From G942493375 sp942493375 (lineage in GTDB: Bacteria; Armatimonadota; UBA5829): DNA of 64,000 nt. The stretch lies in the NCBI GenBank assembly GCA_942493375.1, contig OW818698.1, forward strand, positions 5,146,001 to 5,210,000, written 5' to 3'. Below the pieces are notes generated by a model. That model saw only the letters and a program-made list of their open reading frames with translations, ran no database searches and was not told where the DNA came from. Within the stretch, counting starts at the first letter, position 1, and every line of letters starts with the position of its first letter. Below are positions 9,408 to 18,209 of this stretch, piece after piece. Made by a program: the position numbers and the translations under genes.

Positions 9408-10295
9408 ATGATGAACATAGATCATTTTCAATATAAATCACGCAGCTTTCAACCCGCAGAGTATATGGGCTTCCTGCAGCGGTGTGCCATATTTGCTCTC
9501 TTATTTGTTCTTCTATTCAGTTCTCAGGCTGGTTATGCGAAAACGAGTGCTAAACCCAATGCATCATCACCAGTTATTGAAGCACCTAGGAGTTTGCCAC
9601 CCGTCGTCTTTGATCCACTAATTCGTGTAGTGTTATTTGAGCCTGGCACTGGAAAGTGGTTCCTTACTGAATATAAAGATACAAAACCAGGCAGTGAGAT
9701 TTGTTGCGATAACCAGTTCTACCGTATTGATGAATCAGGCAAGGCACAACCTGTTCTGAATGTCCGTGCCAACAGACTTTTTGAGGCTGGTCGATCATAT
9801 GACTATACCAGCCGTCCTCCCGGGAACAGTGATATAGTTCAGGTTCTGGACAAGGACATGCGACCGCTTTATCACGCAGTACTCAGCGCAGTGAAGTCCG
9901 GTACAACAGTGCGCTTCCAGGGCAAAGCGTATAATATTTCATCAAAGAGGAAACCGGCGGATACTGGGACAGTCTTCTATGCAGCAGACAGCACCCTGCA
10001 GCGTATCGAGATAACAAAAAGTGCAACGAGGCACATTACTGACAGGCATACTGTCAGCGGGAAATCGAATGCAGGAGCCAGCATATTTGATCCTGATGAA
10101 GATATTAGGGTCCTTATCAAAAACGCCGAGATTGTATCTCCAATGCAGTCACGCGACAAATTCAAGCGTGTTCTTGATGCGGGACACATTATAGGGGTAG
10201 ACTCGCAATCTGGTAAGCAGACCAGTCTGTACATTGTCATTACAACACAAACAGGGATACTCGTCACTGCTTATCCAAGTTTGCGGGGAGACTGA
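9408..10295 (+). CDS. Secreted BECR-fold nuclease toxin candidate
   Basis: 295 residues; GGAGGAG stands six bases before the ATG. An internal hydrophobic segment at about residues 25-44 (AIFALLFVLLFSSQAGYA) is a signal peptide with a long n-region. The C-terminal ~100 residues have the pattern of bacterial RNase toxin tips of the BECR (barnase/EndoU/colicin E5/RelE) type: a paired-His motif ATRHITDRHTVSG, then FDPDEDIRVLIKNA, then a central strand, then a hydrophobic strand ending ILVTAYPSLRGD. This histidine motif with a terminal T-AYP is typical of contact-dependent toxin tips. The next gene starts two bases after the stop and looks like an immunity protein. The toxin is a stand-alone Sec-secreted protein rather than part of a large CDI or Rhs carrier. 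Family name and activity are inferred by eye. Confidence 0.6.
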   Translation: MMNIDHFQYKSRSFQPAEYMGFLQRCAIFALLFVLLFSSQAGYAKTSAKPNASSPVIEAPRSLPPVVFDPLIRVVLFEPGTGKWFLTEYKDTKPGSEICCDNQFYRIDESGKAQPVLNVRANRLFEAGRSYDYTSRPPGNSDIVQVLDKDMRPLYHAVLSAVKSGTTVRFQGKAYNISSKRKPADTGTVFYAADSTLQRIEITKSATRHITDRHTVSGKSNAGASIFDPDEDIRVLIKNAEIVSPMQSRDKFKRVLDAGHIIGVDSQSGKQTSLYIVITTQTGILVTAYPSLRGD

Positions 10296-10296
10296 T

Positions 10297-10608
10297 ATGC
10301 CAATTTTGGTAGTGCTGCAAGATGAAAGTGGCAGTCGGATAAGTGAATATGTAAATGACAGTATGGGTGTGATCGTTAATTCTCTACCAGATTTAGACGA
10401 TTGCACTTACAGTTGCGTCCGTTTCATTGATCCCTACGGGAATACTGTTTTTAATCCAATTCAAGCAAAGGAGATGATAGATGAGTGGGATCGGTTGAAA
10501 GAATCATTTACCGAGAAGGATGCAGAGACACTCTGGGCCGAGGTCCGCAGCTTGATTGTCTGTTGTGCCAACGAGGTGCATGTGTACCTTTGGTTTATTG
10601 GTGATTGA
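10297..10608 (+). CDS. Immunity-protein candidate for the upstream toxin
   Basis: 103 residues from the ATG at 10297, which has GGGGAG eight bases upstream and begins two bases after the toxin stop (TGATATG); the longer in-frame ORF from 10234 would overlap the toxin and lacks a site. The protein is small, acidic and cytoplasmic, with no signal peptide. The middle and end have the look of toxin immunity proteins: EMIDEWDRLKESF, a helix with WAEVRSLIVCC, and a closing VYLWFIGD. I cannot name an Imm family. Tight coupling to the toxin is the main evidence. A DUF4838 gene starts 28 bases downstream and may be co-transcribed. Confidence 0.55.
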   Translation: MPILVVLQDESGSRISEYVNDSMGVIVNSLPDLDDCTYSCVRFIDPYGNTVFNPIQAKEMIDEWDRLKESFTEKDAETLWAEVRSLIVCCANEVHVYLWFIGD

Positions 10609-10636
10609 TCATTCGTCTAGTTTATAAGAGGTAGAT

Positions 10637-12937
10637 ATGAAATCATTAACGTTTCTATTGATTATTGTTATTTTGGTGCTGACACTTGTTAACTATGCGG
10701 AAACAAGCAATTTTACTTTTTCTAAAGCGGGTAAACCTCAAGCTGCAATAATCGTAGATCCAAATGCCATTATTGCAGAGCAAACCGCTGCGAAGGAACT
10801 TGCGACTTATCTGATGCAAATAACCGGAGCTGATTTTCCTGTATATACATCAGGTTCGGAACCAATTGATTTACCAAAGATATACATAGGGCAATCCAAT
10901 ACAACCAGAAAACTTCTCGGAGACATCGACTGGAAGTCATTTAAGTCGGATGGGATTGTTATTAAGTTTGTCGGCAGGGACTTGGTGCTGGCGGGAGGCA
11001 GGCCCAGAGGCGCTCTGTATGCTGTCTACACGTTTTTAGAGGACTACTGCGGGTGTAAGTGGTGGACACCTGATTCAAGCTTTGTACCGAGTAAACCAAC
11101 GCTTTCTGTGAAGGCACTTGATAAACGTTACGTTCCACCTTTTTTGTACAGGGAGACATTCTATAAGTCGGTATTATATACCAACACAGAGTTCTCAGTG
11201 AAGCTTAAGTTGAATGGGCATAATCAACCTATTCCGGACAGCCTGGGAGCACACTATCAGATTTTAGGGTTCTGTCATACTATGCCCTGGCTGCTTCCGG
11301 CTTCTACATATTTCAATGACCATCCAGAATGGTATGCAGTAGTCAATGGCAAACGCTCTCCGGATAACACCCAGCCTTGTTTGACCAATATGGAAATGAA
11401 GGATGAGATGGTCGGGCAGGCTCTGAAATGGATTGAAAAAGATTCATGGGCCGGTATCATATCTATCAGCCAGACCGATGGTGGCATCCCCTGCCAGTGT
11501 GACAAGTGCCAGGCTGTGGTTAAGGAAGAGGGATCTGAGTCCGGACCGCTTATTAGATTTGTAAATGCAGTTGCAGAGGATATTGAGAAGAAGTATCCGG
11601 ATTTTCTGGTAGAGACTCTGGCTTATACATTCAGCAGGCAAGCTCCTAAGCTTGTGAAACCTCGGCACAATGTGATAATCAGACTGTGCTCGATTGAAGG
11701 AGACTTTGCAAAGCCTCTTAACTCTCAGACCAATGCTGCTTTCTATAAAGACTTACAGGACTGGAGCAGGATAACGGACAGATTGTTTGTCTGGGATTAT
11801 GTAGTCAACTTCTGGAATGGTCTGATTGCCCATCCAAACTGGAGAGTCCTTGCCCCGAATATGCGTTTATTCCAACAGAACAAGGTTATCGGGATGTTTG
11901 AACAGGGGGATGGATTCAATAAGGATGCAACATTCGGGCATATGAAGACCTGGGTATTGGCTAAGTTGATGTGGGATCCATCGCTGGATACACATGAGCT
12001 GATGACTATTTTTGCCAATGGTTACTATGGCAAAGCTAGTCCTTATATTATGAAATATCTGGATGCTACCTGCGATGTTATTGACCGGCAGAATGTGTTC
12101 CTGAGCAGTTTCAACAAAGGCAGCTTGGACCATTTCACTCAGACTGATATGGATTATTTTACAGACTGTTTCGATAAGGCTGAGCTGGCAGTTAAGAGCA
12201 ATGCCAAACAGCTTGATAGAGTCCGCACGGAGAGACGGACACTTGACCATATGTGGATACTGCTGCCATTGTATGATCGTTCTAAAGCTGTTAAGTTCCA
12301 CAATACGAATATGAAGGCTCTGGTGGAGGATTTTATAAGCCAGTCAGTTGCAACTGGCAACGATTACATAGTGGAAGGCGAGAGGATGACTCCAACCTAT
12401 ATGGCATCTCTGCGCAGTCTGGCTGTGATGCCTCCAATGCCTAAAGGGAGAGCGAATATAACTCCTCCTGCACAGACTGTGGGACTTAACTCGAAGCAGT
12501 GGTTTGATTGTCAGGAAGATAAAATGGGGTTCAGCCGTCCCGGAATATGGGTGTTTGGTGAATCCGATACTGAAGCTTCTGACGGTAGAGCGCTTCGAAT
12601 GAACGCAGACCACAGGGAATGGGCGATCCAGCTGTCAACCAAAGATCTGAAAGAAGTCAAAACCGGCAAATACAGCATCTGGGTAAGTGTTAAAGTAAAA
12701 CATAAAGCTAAGTCCGGTGACGCGGTACTTGTTGGAGTCATAGATACCAAAACCACCGTCCAGGTCAACCGTCAGGAGATAAAGATAGGAGACCTTAAGA
12801 GTGATGGCTATGTGGAGTATTGTCTGGGAACATATGAACAGAATCCGAATTTGGTAGCATTTGTAGCCCCGGCAGGAAATCCGGATGTAGTAGACGAAGT
12901 TCTTGTGGACAGGTTTATTATAATCAAGAATCCTTGA
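10637..12937 (+). CDS. DUF4838 domain exported protein, putative glycosidase (copy 3)
   Basis: 766 residues; AAGAGG lies five bases before the ATG. The signal peptide is residues 1-24. Architecture equals copies 1 and 2, but this one is more diverged: CQCDKC is kept, while the residue after CSIE is Gly (CSIEGDF instead of CSIECDF), the QND motif is QTDGG, and the gating segment reads GMFEQGDGFNKDATFGHM. The C-terminal domain ends in FVAPAGNPD. Such changes suggest a different substrate or a shift in function while key acids (VETLAY, FEQGD) remain. It sits 28 bases after the immunity gene, so it may share a transcript with the toxin pair. Confidence 0.86.
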   Translation: MKSLTFLLIIVILVLTLVNYAETSNFTFSKAGKPQAAIIVDPNAIIAEQTAAKELATYLMQITGADFPVYTSGSEPIDLPKIYIGQSNTTRKLLGDIDWKSFKSDGIVIKFVGRDLVLAGGRPRGALYAVYTFLEDYCGCKWWTPDSSFVPSKPTLSVKALDKRYVPPFLYRETFYKSVLYTNTEFSVKLKLNGHNQPIPDSLGAHYQILGFCHTMPWLLPASTYFNDHPEWYAVVNGKRSPDNTQPCLTNMEMKDEMVGQALKWIEKDSWAGIISISQTDGGIPCQCDKCQAVVKEEGSESGPLIRFVNAVAEDIEKKYPDFLVETLAYTFSRQAPKLVKPRHNVIIRLCSIEGDFAKPLNSQTNAAFYKDLQDWSRITDRLFVWDYVVNFWNGLIAHPNWRVLAPNMRLFQQNKVIGMFEQGDGFNKDATFGHMKTWVLAKLMWDPSLDTHELMTIFANGYYGKASPYIMKYLDATCDVIDRQNVFLSSFNKGSLDHFTQTDMDYFTDCFDKAELAVKSNAKQLDRVRTERRTLDHMWILLPLYDRSKAVKFHNTNMKALVEDFISQSVATGNDYIVEGERMTPTYMASLRSLAVMPPMPKGRANITPPAQTVGLNSKQWFDCQEDKMGFSRPGIWVFGESDTEASDGRALRMNADHREWAIQLSTKDLKEVKTGKYSIWVSVKVKHKAKSGDAVLVGVIDTKTTVQVNRQEIKIGDLKSDGYVEYCLGTYEQNPNLVAFVAPAGNPDVVDEVLVDRFIIIKNP

Positions 12938-12938
12938 T

Positions 12939-12994
<56 letters not shown>

Positions 12995-13033
12995 CTGATT
13001 TTTGTCTTCTAGAATCGAAATAATGGTGAACTG

Positions 13034-14401
13034 ATGAGTTTGAACTCAACTCGTATATTTACTGCGGCTGTTGCTGGTGGGACTGCGGGGCTGATCACGT
13101 TTGGGATACTGGAGCCATCTGTCAGGATTTCGGAACTGACCAGGTCAGCTCACGATCTGTCCAGCATGTTTTCAGAGGTACTGCATATGTTCGGTTTGAA
13201 CGGTATGTTGACCGGACTGGCAATTGCAGTGACTGATGAGATTACAGGTAGTTCCAGCAAGAGACTTTTGCTGCGTGCTTCTTTGGGGGCATTGCTTGGA
13301 CTAGTTTTTGGCGCAGTGTCCGGCGTGCTGGCTCAATTAGTCTTCAGTATCCTTATAGCGGTTTCTCTCGGTGCTGCGGCGTTGCCTGCCAGGACACTTG
13401 GCTGGGCTATGCTAGGTGCTGGAGTAGGGATGGCGGTAGGGATTGCTAACTATTCTGGTCGCAGAGTAAGATATGGTCTACTGGGCGGAGCGATTGGTGG
13501 AGGATTAGGCGGTGTTCTGTTTGATGTACTCAGCGGAATTACCGGAGCAGGAACAATCAGCCGGTTGGTGGGGTTTACTGCAATAGGAGCGTTCACTGGT
13601 GCTGCTGTGATGCTGATCGAGGAGTCAAGAAAAACTGCATGGGTTACCAGGCTGGTAGGCAAGAATGAAGGCAAACAGTATGTTATAAACAAGCAGTGTG
13701 CACGCATCGGACGTAACGAGTTATTTGAAATCCCCATATTTGCAGATACCACAGTAGCCAAACTCCATGCAGAGATCCAGACTTCGGATTGGAGTTCATT
13801 CCAACTGGTTGATCGGACAGGTACTCCATCAACCCTGCTCAATGGCAACCCGGTTAGTAATGTAAAACTTAAGAATGGAGACATAATAACTGTAGGTAAC
13901 ACTAATCTGGCGTTTGGACAAAAAGGCCAGGCCAGTATAATCCCGGATTTTCCGTGGCAATCCAGTCAAGTGCAGAATATCTCTCAGCAAGTTCCCATAC
14001 AGGTGCAATCATCAATCTGTCCTTTCTGCGGGCAACCAAAAGATGCGGTGACGGGTATGTGCCCTTGCAGCCCTGCATCTCCACAAGCGCAGGTTCCGAA
14101 TACTCAGACCGGTTCAGCATCACTTATAGGGTTACAGGGAGTCTACGCCGGGAGTATTTTTACACTGTCCAACCCGACAACTATCGGCAGGCTGGAAAAT
14201 AATAACATAGTATTGAGTATGGACGGAGGAGTGTCAAGAAACCACGCTACGATAACATTAGGACCACAGGGGTGGGGGATCACAGACAACAACAGTTCAA
14301 ATGGGGTCTATGTAAACCAGGTCAAATTGCCTTTTACAGTTCTCAGGAACGGAGACCAGGTTCACATTGGCGGGACAACGTTTGAGTTCAGACAAAACTA
14401 A
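13034..14401 (+). CDS. Membrane protein with two FHA domains
   Basis: 455 residues. The first ~200 residues are glycine-rich and hydrophobic with about six membrane segments (for example LITFGILEP, LLGLVFGAVSGVLAQLV, GAIGGGLGGVLFDVL). Residues about 205-295 form a first, less canonical FHA domain (CARIGRNELFEIPIF ... LHAEI). A Cys cluster CPFCGQPKDAVTGMCPC (about 330-350) could be a small zinc ribbon. Residues about 365-455 are a canonical FHA (GRLENNNIVLSMDGG, SRNHATI, NNSSNGVYVNQ, NGDQVHIGG). FHA domains bind phosphothreonine, so the protein probably relays kinase signals at the membrane. It converges on a VIT/VWA gene. Confidence 0.9.
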   Translation: MSLNSTRIFTAAVAGGTAGLITFGILEPSVRISELTRSAHDLSSMFSEVLHMFGLNGMLTGLAIAVTDEITGSSSKRLLLRASLGALLGLVFGAVSGVLAQLVFSILIAVSLGAAALPARTLGWAMLGAGVGMAVGIANYSGRRVRYGLLGGAIGGGLGGVLFDVLSGITGAGTISRLVGFTAIGAFTGAAVMLIEESRKTAWVTRLVGKNEGKQYVINKQCARIGRNELFEIPIFADTTVAKLHAEIQTSDWSSFQLVDRTGTPSTLLNGNPVSNVKLKNGDIITVGNTNLAFGQKGQASIIPDFPWQSSQVQNISQQVPIQVQSSICPFCGQPKDAVTGMCPCSPASPQAQVPNTQTGSASLIGLQGVYAGSIFTLSNPTTIGRLENNNIVLSMDGGVSRNHATITLGPQGWGITDNNSSNGVYVNQVKLPFTVLRNGDQVHIGGTTFEFRQN

Positions 14402-14406
14402 GAAAA

Positions 14407-14490
14407 TTGTCATCCTGAGGAACGAAGGATCTGCTTTTATTAAACGTAACGGATAGAAAAAAGCAGATCCTTCGTTCCTCAGGATGACAA
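14407..14490. repeat. Interspersed palindromic element, family A copy 1
   Basis: A perfect 32-base inverted repeat: left arm 14407-14438 (starts TTGTCATCCTGAGGAACG) and right arm 14459-14490, with a 20-base loop. It lies between the convergent FHA and VIT/VWA genes and could serve as a bidirectional terminator. Family A recurs at 18092-18162 and 33131-33208, with a diverged copy inside 23714-23976. Similar palindromes are known from many unrelated bacterial genomes. Confidence 0.9.
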
Positions 14491-14495
14491 GGTGG

Positions 14496-16841
14496 TTACT
14501 TTTTATTGAGTAACTCCTGGACTTCGGATGATGTCAAGGTTTCTTTGCCATCTGTTCCTATTTCCAGGGCCTGGTTGTTGGGCATTATTATTCTCAGGTT
14601 ACCGAGTGTGGAGAACTGAGCCAGTTTCGGGTAGGCCTTAATCAGATCGAAATGAGCTCTGGAGAACTGTTTGATCTGCATTAAGTTCTGAGCTACTTTA
14701 AGGTCAGCATCTTCCCAGTATTCTCCTCTTTGGTAGAATGTCCTGCCCGATACGTTCTGGACATTGTTGACTACCACTAACCGGTCATCGCGGTCATAAT
14801 ATGCTCCACCAGCTCTACTGTTTGCTGCTGCTTTACCAAGCTGTTTGGCTTCCTTTGCTGCTGCGCCACCCATTCCAGGCATTGCTGCGGGTGCTTGCGC
14901 TGCAGTACTGAGCTGAACGTTGTTTGAACTCTGTGATACACCAGAGGTTCCAGTCGTAGCACTTGTCCATGCAAATCTATCTGCCACTTCTCCGATGTCT
15001 TTCGATGTGCTCAGGGTTGAGAACCGTCGATCATCAGCCAATATTGATGTATATTCGGTTGGTATTCCATATCTCTTGGACAACCGTATTACCTCGTCAA
15101 TGAGCTCCTTATTGCTGTGCAGTCTTATTTCATCGAGCAGGAATCCGATTTTTCTGGATGCCCACAGCTGAGGTATGAAACCGTTCCCGTTTTCGCTGGA
15201 TTTGGTGTCAGCTTTAAGGGTAAATGTCTGAGTCTTACCTGCTGACTGCCCTTTAAGAGTAACTGTGACCTTACCTTCTCCAGCATATCGACCCAATACC
15301 AACAGCTGGGAACCTTTGAATATGTCCGGAAGACGACCTGGCATTATGTCCGATGTCTTAAGGCCTGTAAATGTGAGTTCAGGATTGGCAAGCAGTGGGT
15401 CACTTACTTTGCCGAAGAAGTCGCTGACTTTGACTTCGATATTCTCCTTTGGCCGCACATAATCTGCATCTCCTCTGGTCTGCTCAGCTAGCTTGTCCAG
15501 TAAATGCACATCGACATCGTATCCGGCTCCGAAAATAAATACTTTCGCTTTTTGCCGGTTGTTGGTCTCTGCGTTTTCAAGTATTTTGGCTCTGTCAGTT
15601 ATGCCGACAGTTGGAAGGCCATCAGTCAGGAAAACGATATACATATTACCCTTGCCGTATGGCGGGCCACCAACTTGTGACAATTCGTAGGAGGAGAATT
15701 GTTTGAATGCAGTACCCAGGGCATCATTAATATTAGTGCCGCCATCAGCCGTGATACCTTCTACTTCAGCCAAAGCTTCTTTGATGTTGGCTTTGCTTGC
15801 TTTCCGCAGATTATTGAAAAGCAGTTTAGGGGTTTCATTATAGGTTATCAGGTTGAAAGAGTCCTGTTCCTTAAGGGAGTTCAGGCAGAACTTCAACGCT
15901 TCTCTGGTCTGCTCTATCTTTTCTCCTGCCATGCTTCCAGTCCTGTCCATTAGGAAGACAACGTTCTTTGGTTGGACACGGGACTTGTCTATGGCTACTC
16001 TTGGGGATGCCAGCAGCAGGAAGTATCCATCTTCGCCTGCTTCTTTGTATGTCAGCAGGTCCATTCCCAAGTCGTCATCAGATACTGTGTAGTAGAGGAC
16101 AAGGTCGGTATCTGGTTTACTGTCTTTAACAACATATGAGATGGTTGCCTTGTTGTCGTTCTCTCTGTCGACTTTTATGTTATGAGTGGGAGAGTATATA
16201 CTGGTTATAGGGAGCCTGGATTTGAGGTGGATTGTTATCCGGACATCTTCAATGTCTCTGGCTGAGAACCTTTCTGTGCTCAGAGGGTAGACATAACGGC
16301 AGGTTGTGCCGGTCTTTTTGAGGACTTCGGTATAGTCGAGTTTGATCCGTTTGTCTCCATTTGCCGGGACAGGATAGACAGAGGCTTTGAAAGTGTTACG
16401 GTCAACATATTCCAGCAGTGCGGGGTCTTTACGCTGGCGGACGATTGACTCATATATGCTTCTGGCTTCGTCTTTATCCAGGACTTTGCCGACGATCTCT
16501 TTTTCTCCGTCATACATTGAGAACTTTGTAATGGCGGAGCCTTCGGGCATTGGGAATATGTAGATTCCCTCCCGGTCGGTGGATGAGTCATTGTGGAATA
16601 TCTGGTCAACTTTGGTAGTGCTGGCCTGGTTGTCGATATTTACGTCCACATAGTGGTATTTAACCGTAAAAATCTGCTGGGGAAGAAACTCAATGGGTCT
16701 TGGTCTGACTATGGGTATAAGAAAACCATCAGCCAACGCCGCAGCAGATATAGCCAGGACCAACATAGCAGAAAATATTCCTGATATAATAGTCTGTCTA
16801 GTAGCACGTTTGCACTTTATGGAAAAACTACTTGTTAACAT
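14496..16841 (-). CDS. Exported VIT and von Willebrand A domain protein
   Basis: 781 residues from the ATG at 16841, where GGAGG precedes by eight bases; an upstream in-frame ATG would add 14 residues. Residues about 20-40 are a signal or anchor helix. A VIT domain follows (YVDVNIDNQASTTKVDQIF, then FPMPEGSAITKF and ALLEYVDRNTFKASVYPV). A VWA domain begins about residue 290 with FLMDRTGSMAGEKI, a MIDAS variant in which the usual DxSGS is DxTGS. The C-terminal part has the pattern of inter-alpha-trypsin inhibitor-like secreted proteins. Such proteins are common in Planctomycetes and Armatimonadetes; the role is surface adhesion or protein-protein interaction, not known in detail. Shares the divergent promoter region 16842-16935. 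Confidence 0.9.
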   Translation of the reverse strand: MLTSSFSIKCKRATRQTIISGIFSAMLVLAISAAALADGFLIPIVRPRPIEFLPQQIFTVKYHYVDVNIDNQASTTKVDQIFHNDSSTDREGIYIFPMPEGSAITKFSMYDGEKEIVGKVLDKDEARSIYESIVRQRKDPALLEYVDRNTFKASVYPVPANGDKRIKLDYTEVLKKTGTTCRYVYPLSTERFSARDIEDVRITIHLKSRLPITSIYSPTHNIKVDRENDNKATISYVVKDSKPDTDLVLYYTVSDDDLGMDLLTYKEAGEDGYFLLLASPRVAIDKSRVQPKNVVFLMDRTGSMAGEKIEQTREALKFCLNSLKEQDSFNLITYNETPKLLFNNLRKASKANIKEALAEVEGITADGGTNINDALGTAFKQFSSYELSQVGGPPYGKGNMYIVFLTDGLPTVGITDRAKILENAETNNRQKAKVFIFGAGYDVDVHLLDKLAEQTRGDADYVRPKENIEVKVSDFFGKVSDPLLANPELTFTGLKTSDIMPGRLPDIFKGSQLLVLGRYAGEGKVTVTLKGQSAGKTQTFTLKADTKSSENGNGFIPQLWASRKIGFLLDEIRLHSNKELIDEVIRLSKRYGIPTEYTSILADDRRFSTLSTSKDIGEVADRFAWTSATTGTSGVSQSSNNVQLSTAAQAPAAMPGMGGAAAKEAKQLGKAAANSRAGGAYYDRDDRLVVVNNVQNVSGRTFYQRGEYWEDADLKVAQNLMQIKQFSRAHFDLIKAYPKLAQFSTLGNLRIIMPNNQALEIGTDGKETLTSSEVQELLNKK

Positions 16842-16935
16842 TCTCACAGCCTCCGAAGGACAGCAGGTATTCCTTGCGTCCATTTATCGCGTATATTGAT
16901 TAGACGCCTTCAGCAGTAATTATCTTCACAAAAAA

Positions 16936-18042
16936 ATGGATGGAACATTGATCAGAACGATATTATTCATCACAGCAGCTATTCTTATGACTAGTGCAGC
17001 ATTCGCACGGTCACCAAAACCGGTGTTTCATGGTGCCTGGGTTACCGCCTGGACTGACGGTTTCTTCACACCTGAGCAGGTGGATGAAACTCTTGCTGCA
17101 GCTAAAAAAGCCCGTATAAACAACCTGTTCATACAGGTCCGTAAGAATGCAGATGCCTACTATAAGTCTGATATGGAGCATTCAGGATCTGGCATTCAAG
17201 AGGGATTTGATCCGCTGGAGTATATTATTCCAAGGGCCCATAAAATGGGGATTAAGATCCATGCCTGGGTCAATATCTATCGTGTCTGGACAGCTCCAAC
17301 TCCTCCCGCAAATGTGGAGCATGTCGTTAATCTGCATCCTGACTGGTTGAATATTAACTATGCAGGAGAAAAGAGGTCAGCTGATGGGGTATATCTTGAT
17401 CCCGGGTGCAGCGATGCGAGGAAATACATTGTCAGTGTTATTAAGGATATTGCCTCCAGGTATAAAGTTGATGGAATCCATATGGACTATGTCAGGTATC
17501 CTGGTAAGGAGTGGGGATATTCGGAAGGTGCACTGGCAGCCTGGCGAAAGGAAAGCAACCGAACAGACCGGCCTAAGCCTACTGATCCTGAATGGAGCGA
17601 TTGGAGGCGGGCACAGGTTACTGCACTTGTTAAGAGTGTGTTCATAACGGTCCGGAGTGTTCGTCCCAAAGCGCAGGTAACTGCTTCAACGATCTGCTGG
17701 GGAAATGCGACTGATAATTTCGAGGGAACCATGGCTTATGCAGATGCACTGCAGAACTGGCGCAAGTGGATGTCAGCAGGATACCTGGATTCGATTGCAC
17801 CGATGAACTATCAAAACCATGCAAAGGCAGCTTACAGGTTCTGTGGTTGGCTGGATGGGTTCAAGAAATGGAAAGCCAAAAGACCGGTCTATGTAGGCCT
17901 GTATGCCCAGGTAAATACCCCTGAAGACATAGTTAAGCAGGCAAAGCTATCAGAAAAATCCGGTCTGGGAGGCTGGGTGCTGTTCTCATTCAACAAGGGT
18001 GAGTTGAGAGATAAAATGGTAGAGGCTTTGGCGGGGAAATAG
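16936..18042 (+). CDS. GHL10-type glycosyl hydrolase-like protein
   Basis: 368 residues. An N-terminal signal peptide ends near residue 25. The sequence matches the glycosyl hydrolase-like 10 (PF02638) pattern: HGAWVTAWTDGFFTPEQVD, ARINNLFIQVRKNADAYY, GIKIHAWVNIYRVWTAP, DGIHMDYVRYPGKEWGY, and an N-terminal HGAWV strand followed by a TIM-barrel fold. Known relatives act on peptidoglycan or polysaccharide, although the catalytic chemistry is poorly defined. No clear Shine-Dalgarno precedes the ATG, so the start is less certain. It is divergent from the VIT/VWA gene. Confidence 0.87.
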   Translation: MDGTLIRTILFITAAILMTSAAFARSPKPVFHGAWVTAWTDGFFTPEQVDETLAAAKKARINNLFIQVRKNADAYYKSDMEHSGSGIQEGFDPLEYIIPRAHKMGIKIHAWVNIYRVWTAPTPPANVEHVVNLHPDWLNINYAGEKRSADGVYLDPGCSDARKYIVSVIKDIASRYKVDGIHMDYVRYPGKEWGYSEGALAAWRKESNRTDRPKPTDPEWSDWRRAQVTALVKSVFITVRSVRPKAQVTASTICWGNATDNFEGTMAYADALQNWRKWMSAGYLDSIAPMNYQNHAKAAYRFCGWLDGFKKWKAKRPVYVGLYAQVNTPEDIVKQAKLSEKSGLGGWVLFSFNKGELRDKMVEALAGK

Positions 18043-18051
18043 AATTGTGGT

Positions 18052-18068
18052 GCAGGCTTCCAGCCTGC
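18052..18068. repeat. 17-bp palindrome, family C copy 1
   Basis: GCAGGCT-TCC-AGCCTGC just after the GHL10 stop. The family recurs at 46140-46156, 48319-48335, 48365-48381 (variant centre) and 48391-48407, usually next to a short CACCACAAT or its complement. Confidence 0.8.
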
Positions 18069-18091
18069 CGCATGTGTAGAACCTGTAATTC

Positions 18092-18162
18092 TGTAATCCT
18101 GAGGAACGAAGGATCTGCTTTTCTGTTCGTAAAAAGCAGATCCTTCGTTCCTCAGGATGACA
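18092..18162. repeat. Interspersed palindromic element, family A copy 2
   Basis: Same inverted repeat as at 14407-14490, with a nine-base loop and one mismatch (GTAATCC on the left arm where the right arm implies GTCATCC). It lies between convergent genes ending at 18042 and 18210. Confidence 0.88.
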
Positions 18163-18209
18163 AGCCCTACAAGATGACAGTCACATCACCCGTGTTTGTC
18201 TAACAATTT

